This document shows positions 58,503-64,000 of a DNA stretch of 64,000 bases, in pieces; the stretch's first letter is position 1, and every line of letters begins with the position of its first letter. The notes under the pieces were generated by a model. That model did not search any database, was not told the origin of the DNA, and was given only the letters and a program-made list of their open reading frames with translations. A program made the position numbers and the translations under genes. Source of the DNA: Salinibaculum rarum (GTDB lineage Archaea > Halobacteriota > Halobacteria > Halobacteriales > Haloarculaceae); the NCBI RefSeq assembly GCF_030505615.1, contig NZ_CP129992.1, positions 682,001 to 746,000 on the forward strand. Direction: 5' to 3'.

Positions 58503-59075
58503 TCATTCGATTGTGTCCCGCGTCCGGACGCGGATCTCCTCGCCCAGCGAGACGCTGGCGTCGACCAGCGACGTGAGACCGGCGACCGTGCTCTCGTCGT
58601 GGGCCTCGGGGTCGACGTGGAAGTGCGCCCGCGCATCGGCCGCATAGACCTGGCCCGTAATCGCGTGCAAGAACTCGTAGACCGTCTCGAAGTCGACGTA
58701 CTGCAACAGCGAGGTCAACGAGTCGAAACAGACGACGACGGGGGCCTCCCACTCGGAAAGGAACTGTCCAATCTGGATGCCCAGCCCAGTCAGGTCACTC
58801 GGCGTCGAGACCGTCTCGGTGACGACATCGTCTCGGTCGACATCGGCCGACCCGTCGCCGACTGTGATGACGCCCAGATTCCGTGCCGACGACCCGTGTT
58901 CTTCCCACTGGCCGAGGCAGGCACTCGCTTGCCGCGTAAACGAGACGAAGAGGGCGCTCGGCTCCTCGATGCCCGAAGACAGCAGCGACGTACACACTTC
59001 CCTGCCGTCCCCCATCGGTGGGACCTCAAGGAGGATGTTCGTTGCCCCGTCGAGTTGGTCGGTGACTGCTGTCAT
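58503..59075 (-). CDS. RecA/KaiC-like protein with degenerate P-loop
   Basis: 190 residues. LDGATNILLEVPPMGDGREV sits where RecA-superfamily proteins have the Walker A, but the GxxxxGK[T/S] is broken (GDGREVC). VVVCFDSLTSLLQYVDFETV is a good Walker B, and FLHAITGQVYAADARAHFHV the following strand. The rest resembles KaiC/RadA single-domain proteins of haloarchaea, which often regulate signalling. Nucleotide binding is doubtful. It lies within the MCM-linked cluster of haloarchaeal genes, 60 bases downstream of the 59413 gene. Confidence 0.7.
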   Translation of the reverse strand: MTAVTDQLDGATNILLEVPPMGDGREVCTSLLSSGIEEPSALFVSFTRQASACLGQWEEHGSSARNLGVITVGDGSADVDRDDVVTETVSTPSDLTGLGIQIGQFLSEWEAPVVVCFDSLTSLLQYVDFETVYEFLHAITGQVYAADARAHFHVDPEAHDESTVAGLTSLVDASVSLGEEIRVRTRDTIE

Positions 59076-59134
59076 CTGTTCGTATTGTCTTTCGGACGGC
59101 CTTGGCGGTTAAACCGCTTTGTGTTTTGGCCCAT

Positions 59135-59413
59135 TCAGACGTCCTCGGCCGGTTCGACCGAGAACTCGGGCGGGTCCGAGAGCAGGTCGGCGATACGGTC
59201 ACGAGCGTCCTGTCGTGAGGTCGCAAGAACGACCAGCCCGTCGACTCGGGCCGGGCCCCGCGCACGATACGCGCGCGTCTCGTCGTCGAACTCCGTCGCG
59301 TACGTCCGGAGGATGCCCCGCACTTCCCGTTCCAGTTCCGGGAGCGTACACTCCTCGCCCTCGAAGGCCGACAGCGCTTCCTCGATGTTGCGGAGTGCAG
59401 AGATACGGTCCAT
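59135..59413 (-). CDS. Small haloarchaeal protein directly after MCM
   Basis: 92 residues, starting MDRISALRNIEEALSAFEGE. It is helical at first (LPELEREVRGILRTYATEF), then has an alpha/beta C-terminal part (RVDGLVVLATSRQDARDRIA). There is no transmembrane segment. Its ATG lies one base after the MCM stop codon (59414), so it is surely co-transcribed with the helicase. It may modulate MCM or simply share its operon. I do not recognise the family beyond a haloarchaeal conserved protein. Confidence 0.7.
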   Translation of the reverse strand: MDRISALRNIEEALSAFEGEECTLPELEREVRGILRTYATEFDDETRAYRARGPARVDGLVVLATSRQDARDRIADLLSDPPEFSVEPAEDV

Positions 59414-62400
59414 CTATGTCGTTCGCAGGTGGTCGGTCTGTGGCTCGTAGACCTCGCCTTTCTGTTTGAGCTGGTCGATTTCGTGTTCGGCCTTCGAGGA
59501 ATCCATCCCGGCCTCCTCGGCGCGCTCGATGATAACATCGACCGGCGCGCCCTCGTCGTACTCGTCTTCGATGTTCTCGATGAGCGAGAGCAGGTCCTTG
59601 ATGCGGTCGCGCTGACTCTTGGAGGTCCCTGTCTCGACCATGTCGGCGTCGAGTTCGCCCGTCTCGGGGTCCATCCCGATGTCTTCCAGACAGTACCGGA
59701 CGATGTCGACCGACCGCGCCGCGTCCTCCTGTTCGACGGTATCCGACAGCCGGATGCGGGCACTCGCTTCCGCCAGCCGAACCAGCGCTTCGAGTTTCCG
59801 GGCCGTGACCGGCACGGCGGCGTCTTCGTCGGAGCCACGCGAGCGCAGGTTCACGTAGAAGTCCTGTATCTCGCTTTTTGCCTCCTCGGTCATCGTCGGG
59901 AAGCAGTTTCGCTTGGCGTAGGCGATGTATTTGCGCAGGATGTCCGGTTCGATGGTCGGTGCGACCTCCTCGGTGACCGTCTCGACTTCCTCCTCGGTGT
60001 AGTTCGACGCGCTCGTCTCCGTGCGATGGGTGTGGAGTTCGCCGGCGTAGTTGGTCTGGATGATGTGCTCGGCGAGGTTCGCGTCCTCTTCCTCGTCGGG
60101 CTGGTCGGTGACGGTGAAGATAAGGTCGAACCGCGAGATGAGTGCAGGTTCGAGATTTATCTGCTCTCCTATAGGTTCGTACTGATCGAAGCGACCGTAT
60201 TTCGGGTTTGCTGCGCCCAGTAGCGAGCATCTAGATTTGAGCGTGGCGTTTATTCCTGCTTTGCTGACACTAATGCTTTGCTGTTCTAGTGCTTCGTGCA
60301 TCGCAGAACGGTCGTCGGAGTTGTGGACGACCATCCCGTTCGCGAGGAAGTTGTGGGTACCATCGACAGTGAGGTCGTACACTTTCGGGTCGCGGCGTTC
60401 CTCGAGTTCAGACAGGAGCGTTCGAATCCGCCTGCGCTTGCTCTCGATACGATTGAGGGCAACCGCTCGAACAGTATCGAACGATTCACCGTCGATGACG
60501 CCGTTGAACCACCGCGAAACGGTCGACCCGGCGACATCCATGTGGTCTGCAAGACGCTGCAGCGAGATCCCGTGACGGTCGAGTTCCGCTCTGAGAGCAC
60601 GCCACGAGTCGGCACTCGACTCGGTATCGAGTAAGTCGGTCGCCCGAGTTTCGACGTCAGCCTCACCAGTCCCGAGGAGGTCAACGAGGCGCTGACGAAG
60701 GACTTCGAGACGACCGTCGTCGACAGACGGATCGGTTTTCTCGACGTCCGCCACCCGCCGCCACTTCACGTCGCCCCGAACCAGGTCACGGAGGTAATCG
60801 AGGTCGGTCTCGGCCGCGGTACTGACAGCATCCCGAAGCGCGTGCCGGACCGTCGTTTTGAGCGTCTCGTCGCTACCCCATCTTCCCGAGACCTGCTGCT
60901 GGGAATACGATGTCCCGTCCGCGAGTTCGTGCTGGGCGACGTGATACCGGTCTTTGAGCGGCGCGAGTCGGTCCCACGAACAGGGAGTCGAGAGGGTCTC
61001 GCGGTCTGCTACTGCTTGCTCGCGTCGGGCTTCGAACCGCTCGAGCACGCGCGCTGCCTTCTGAAGTGAGAAGTTCGCATCGCCGTTCTCGAAGTTACAG
61101 TAAGTCGTGTCTTGCAGTCCACACTCAGACTGGTGTAGTCGGAGCGAGTCGCGTGCCTGCGCGAACAGGTCACCACACTCCGGCAGGACATCGAGGATGG
61201 TGCGGTCACCGGCGGCGTTTTCGCAGACAGTGTCGAGTGCGTCCTGTTTCCGGTCTAGCGTGAATCCGACGTGGCGGTTGAACGCCGACAGTGAGTCGGC
61301 TACAGTAATCGCGAGAACGTAGAGGTCTCGCCCTTCAGTCCGTTCTCTGTGTTGTATCTGGCTGGTCACGCCAAACTCGGAGAGGAGCATCTTCGCGCCG
61401 AGCAGGAGTTCGTAACTCGCCGAGAAGATGGCTACCTTGCTATCGTCAACGTTGCCCTCGGCGTCGGCGAGCGCACGCAGGAACGCCGTCTTCACGTCGT
61501 CGTCTCCCTGTAACACTGCTGCTGGAACTCGTTTTCCTTCGTAGGTTTCGAGGTTCAATCCAGCCGCGAGCAACTCGTCGACGTACGCTTTCCCGTGGAG
61601 TCGAACCGTCTCGACGCCGTCGGAGCGCTGTTCGCTCGGGTGACGGACCGGTGTCGCGTCGAACACCTCGCGACATGCGCGCTCGAAGTCGGCCAGCAGT
61701 TCTTCTTCGGCGTTTGTGAAGCGAATGCCGTAGCTTCCCTCCTCGCGGTTGTAGTAGACGTTGCCGTCACCCGCGATGTACCCCATGAGCGCACCGAGCG
61801 CTGGTGGGTTCTGAGAGAGCGAGGTCTTAGCACCGTCCGCAGATGCAGCGACGGCCCCGCCATCCGACGCAGGGGTGGGAACCGAATCGGGGACGTACAC
61901 CCAGTCCCCAGGTTCCAGTCCGGCCGCCGGCGTCTCCGTCCGTCGTCCCTCGTCAAGGACGAAGAACGGGTGGTCGGCGGTCGCAGTCACCGATTCGCCG
62001 GATTCGAGCGTCACGTCGCGAAGTGCAGACGGTGCCTCGTACTCGTGAACCGCCGTCACGTCGCGTGTCGTCAATTGTCCATCGTCGGTCATCGTCCAGA
62101 CCGTGGCGTCGACGTCCCGAAGCGACCGTCCCTTCTCGTGGTACTCGACATCGCCGTCGGGGTCGGCAGCGAGCGTCAGCTCACGGATAGGGACGATACC
62201 GTCTCCCGTGTGAACGAGCGTCTCGCCCGTGACACACTCCATCTTGTCGAGTTCGTCCACCGCCGCGATTCCCTTGTCGGCTAGCACGAGCGCACCGGCT
62301 TCGAGCGTCCACTGCTGGCCGTCGCCGAAGTCATCGCGGACCGCAGCAGCAGTAAGACCCGCCGAGGATGCGCCTTTCCCGGAGGTGTACACTGACCGGG

Positions 62401-63427
62401 GGGCTATTTGTCGGATATATTGTAACATGGCCGACTTTCCCGTACCAGGGTCACCGATCAGAAGCATATGCAAATCGCCACGAATCCGTGAGCCGTCGGG
62501 GAGGTGTTTGGTGACACCCGAAAAGAGCTGGAGAATCATCGCCAGCTTCTGTTTCTCGTAGCCGTAGATGGAGGGCGCAATCGCGCCGACCATCTTCTCG
62601 TAGATACCGGATTCGTTCGAGAGTTCGACGATTTCCTTCTTGTCCTCGTCGGTGATGTCCATGTCCTCGAACTGCTCGTCCTCGATGGACACCGAGAGGC
62701 CGGTCATGTACACGTCGAACATGGCCGACTTCTCGCGGTCGTTGCCCTGCTGTTCGAGTTTGAGGATGCCGGTCACTTCGACGTGGTCGCCGGCGGTCAC
62801 CTGGCCGGTGATGTCGTCCTCGATGTTCACGTCGATGCTCTGGGGCGTCTCGCCGCCGCGGAGTCCCTCGGGCGATTCCTGGATGCGGAGTTTCTGGGCG
62901 TCGATGAACTCCGACTGGTCGAAGTTGATGCGGAACGGACCCTGGCGTTCACAGCCCTGGCACTCATGAGGTTCCTGAAAGTCGCCGTCGGTCTGGGGGA
63001 TGCGAGTGAGCGTGCCACAGCGCTGGCACTCGAAGGCCGCGGTGGTAATCTTCGGGCGGACGTCCGTCGCCTTGCGGACGATGCCTTTGACGGAGATGAG
63101 CGAGCCACGGTGGTCGGCGCGAATCTGGCGGATGCCCGTCGATTCGGGCAGGTTCTGGACGCGAACGTGGGCTTGCCCGAGCGAGACGTCGACGGGCAGG
63201 TCGTAGAGACGAAGCGCTTCCTCGGCGTACTCTTTGAGCTGCTGGGGCTTGTTCCGGAAGTCGTCGGCGAGGTCCGGGTCGAACCGGTAGAGGTCGTCCC
63301 AGTCGACGAAGAGAGATTTCTGCTCGGTCGGGTACTTCTGGGCGAGTTCCCCGATTGCGTTGCGGTAGTAGTTCCGGTAGAACTCCTCGAAAGTGTCGAT
63401 GAGTTCGGTGTCGTCCGCGCGAGCCAT
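59414..63427 (-). CDS. mcm: Replicative MCM helicase with large intein
   Basis: 1337 residues as translated, 698 after removal of a 639-residue intein. It begins MARADDTELIDTFEEFYRNY. The N-terminal zinc finger has CQRCGTLTRIPQ and CQGCERQGP. The AAA+ core has Walker A GDPGTGKSAM and Walker B VDELDKM, split from the rest by the intein. The C-terminal extein resumes SDDRSAMHEALEQQSISVSK with the arginine-finger block ISRFDLIFTV. A winged helix ends it. MCM forms the hexameric replication helicase. The frame stays open to 63622, but similarity begins at 63427. Confidence 0.96.
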   Translation of the reverse strand: MARADDTELIDTFEEFYRNYYRNAIGELAQKYPTEQKSLFVDWDDLYRFDPDLADDFRNKPQQLKEYAEEALRLYDLPVDVSLGQAHVRVQNLPESTGIRQIRADHRGSLISVKGIVRKATDVRPKITTAAFECQRCGTLTRIPQTDGDFQEPHECQGCERQGPFRINFDQSEFIDAQKLRIQESPEGLRGGETPQSIDVNIEDDITGQVTAGDHVEVTGILKLEQQGNDREKSAMFDVYMTGLSVSIEDEQFEDMDITDEDKKEIVELSNESGIYEKMVGAIAPSIYGYEKQKLAMILQLFSGVTKHLPDGSRIRGDLHMLLIGDPGTGKSAMLQYIRQIAPRSVYTSGKGASSAGLTAAAVRDDFGDGQQWTLEAGALVLADKGIAAVDELDKMECVTGETLVHTGDGIVPIRELTLAADPDGDVEYHEKGRSLRDVDATVWTMTDDGQLTTRDVTAVHEYEAPSALRDVTLESGESVTATADHPFFVLDEGRRTETPAAGLEPGDWVYVPDSVPTPASDGGAVAASADGAKTSLSQNPPALGALMGYIAGDGNVYYNREEGSYGIRFTNAEEELLADFERACREVFDATPVRHPSEQRSDGVETVRLHGKAYVDELLAAGLNLETYEGKRVPAAVLQGDDDVKTAFLRALADAEGNVDDSKVAIFSASYELLLGAKMLLSEFGVTSQIQHRERTEGRDLYVLAITVADSLSAFNRHVGFTLDRKQDALDTVCENAAGDRTILDVLPECGDLFAQARDSLRLHQSECGLQDTTYCNFENGDANFSLQKAARVLERFEARREQAVADRETLSTPCSWDRLAPLKDRYHVAQHELADGTSYSQQQVSGRWGSDETLKTTVRHALRDAVSTAAETDLDYLRDLVRGDVKWRRVADVEKTDPSVDDGRLEVLRQRLVDLLGTGEADVETRATDLLDTESSADSWRALRAELDRHGISLQRLADHMDVAGSTVSRWFNGVIDGESFDTVRAVALNRIESKRRRIRTLLSELEERRDPKVYDLTVDGTHNFLANGMVVHNSDDRSAMHEALEQQSISVSKAGINATLKSRCSLLGAANPKYGRFDQYEPIGEQINLEPALISRFDLIFTVTDQPDEEEDANLAEHIIQTNYAGELHTHRTETSASNYTEEEVETVTEEVAPTIEPDILRKYIAYAKRNCFPTMTEEAKSEIQDFYVNLRSRGSDEDAAVPVTARKLEALVRLAEASARIRLSDTVEQEDAARSVDIVRYCLEDIGMDPETGELDADMVETGTSKSQRDRIKDLLSLIENIEDEYDEGAPVDVIIERAEEAGMDSSKAEHEIDQLKQKGEVYEPQTDHLRTT
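60320..62236 (-). other. MCM intein (639 residues) with homing endonuclease
   Basis: The intein interrupts MCM directly after Walker B (DELDKME). It starts CVTGETLVHTGDG (nucleophile Cys398 of the precursor) and ends GTHNFLANGMVVHN before the +1 Ser. The B block is TATADHPFF. Two LAGLIDADG motifs are present: LGALMGYIAGDGN (intein residues 147-159) and AFLRALADAEGNV (251-263). A long extra C-terminal part before the F/G blocks includes ISLQRLADHMDVAGSTVSRW, a helix-turn-helix. The splicing residues look complete. Confidence 0.93.
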
Positions 63428-63719
63428 CTGGTGAGCAAGGCTTAGTTGCCCTTCGTTCAAGAAGGTTCGCAAACGGGAGTGGAAGTGATTCCGGCATCGA
63501 GAAACCCACGGACTGCACGGCGGTCGGTGGCGAAGCGAAGGGGTGGGTATCGGGTGTAGCAGACGCGAAGACAGAGCACGTTGGGATTCGGTCACACCCA
63601 CCGGAGTGAAAGTGGCCATCAAGTGAGAAAACCAGCAGACTGCAGTCGGACGACAGTGGAAAGAGAGGGGTAACGGCTGGAGCCATGGAATTAATCCACT
63701 GGCGGCCAGTTATCATCGT
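63428..63719. other. 292-base control region between mcm and the plus-strand gene
   Basis: The region has no credible gene. The mcm frame continues upstream for 65 codons, but these are Arg/Ser/His-rich and unlike MCM. An AACTAAGCC about 20-25 bases before the mcm ATG may be its TATA box. GAATTAATCC at about 63688-63697 serves the plus-strand gene. No repeat resembling an origin recognition box was seen despite the replication context. Confidence 0.4.
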
Positions 63720-64000
63720 ATGAGTGATTCGGTACCCGAGCGGATGGAACGGCTGGAAGCGGTCACCGACGACGCCGCGAAGGCGGCCCGGGAACGGGAC
63801 GAGTTGGCCGACGAAATCGGGACGAAACTGGCCGAGTGTGTCGAACAGGCAGTGACAGAACAGGGGACGAACGTCGAGACAGCCGGAGAGTCGCCGTCAG
63901 ACGGGACGTTCCGGTTCGCAGCACGGCTCGACCGGGCGGCGATGGTGGCCGCACTGACCAGCACGCTCCCGCACGGGTTCGCCGTCTCCCACGTCAACAC
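63720..64000 (+). CDS. Haloarchaeal protein of unknown function, truncated by window end
   Basis: 93 complete codons are visible, open to base 64000. It begins MSDSVPERMERLEAVTDDAA, an acidic helix, then LADEIGTKLAECVEQAVTEQ. A beta-rich stretch follows (GTFRFAARLDRAAMVAALTS). No motif is recognised. A TATA-like AATTAAT lies about 25-31 bases upstream of the ATG. It is divergent from mcm and belongs to the cluster of haloarchaeal genes of unknown function around it. Confidence 0.65.
   Translation, partial: MSDSVPERMERLEAVTDDAAKAARERDELADEIGTKLAECVEQAVTEQGTNVETAGESPSDGTFRFAARLDRAAMVAALTSTLPHGFAVSHVN

Noticed and set aside
63428..63622. 65-codon N-terminal extension of MCM
   Set aside because: The codons are Arg/Ser/His-rich, unlike MCM, which starts at MARADDTELID; MCM proteins of this type are about 700 residues without the extension.
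1..64000. CRISPR array, rRNA operon or insertion sequence
   Set aside because: No regularly spaced repeats, rRNA signatures, transposase-like proteins or terminal repeats were found by reading both strands.

Overview
The window is a gene-dense, GC-rich stretch of chromosome from a halophilic archaeon (class Halobacteria). The evidence is strongly acidic proteins (Asp/Glu-rich, few Lys), TATA boxes about 25-33 bases upstream of start codons (leaderless genes), GGAGGTGA ribosome sites only inside operons, and archaeal-type TFB, MCM, DP2 of polymerase D, Orc1/Cdc6, Hel308, Cgi121, the double-length haloarchaeal TatC and haloarchaeal PHA-synthase genes. A Haloarcula-like relative is plausible, but the genus cannot be fixed by eye. 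No CRISPR array, rRNA gene or complete insertion sequence was seen.

Layout. 1-5002: a partial FAD oxidoreductase, a divergent tatC pair and a Tat lipoprotein. 5196-11944: housekeeping genes (phosphatase, LarE-like, IMP cyclohydrolase, DUF123, universal stress protein, GCS2-like, LOG-like). Among them sits a compositionally foreign gene with two HNH modules just upstream of tRNA-Gln. 12029-15726: a polyhydroxyalkanoate locus, phaR-phaP-phaE-phaC on the minus strand with phaJ divergent. 15779-24892: an old-yellow-enzyme/Cgi121/Hel308 overlapping operon, a small ferredoxin, a MaoC-like protein, a MATE exporter, a CBS protein and an Orc/Cdc6. 24962-34729: a MutS-family protein, a phosphoesterase, aspartate kinase and DNA polymerase D large subunit carrying a mini-intein. 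34821-37638: two related secreted or membrane proteins flanking a third exported protein. 37787-47237: the arginine pathway, argG-argH then lysW-argX-argC-argB-argD-argE-argF. 47571-54430: threonine deaminase, an SDR, HIT, AN1 and ParA-like proteins, and a LutC/LutB lactate-utilisation pair. 54427-64000: a run of haloarchaeal genes of unknown function with TFB, a MinD-like ATPase and an intein-containing MCM helicase.

How the genes work together. The arginine genes form a complete LysW carrier-protein route: ArgX loads glutamate on LysW, ArgB and ArgC reduce it, ArgD aminates it, ArgE releases ornithine, and ArgF, ArgG and ArgH finish arginine. No acetyltransferase is needed. In the PHA genes, PhaJ supplies hydroxyacyl-CoA, PhaE-PhaC polymerise it, PhaP coats granules and PhaR probably regulates. 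Replication and repair genes (Orc, MutS-like, Hel308, PolD DP2, MCM) are over-represented, and the two largest are interrupted by inteins at catalytic motifs.

The most interesting regulatory candidate is upstream of argG: a 22-codon ORF with six arginine codons (three consecutive CGA), whose stop codon lies in a perfect GC hairpin followed by TTTT, like an arginine attenuator. Other unexplained signals are three exactly 10-bp-phased ATACCAT repeats upstream of phaR, a perfect 18-bp palindrome upstream of ilvA, and an inverted repeat upstream of tfb.
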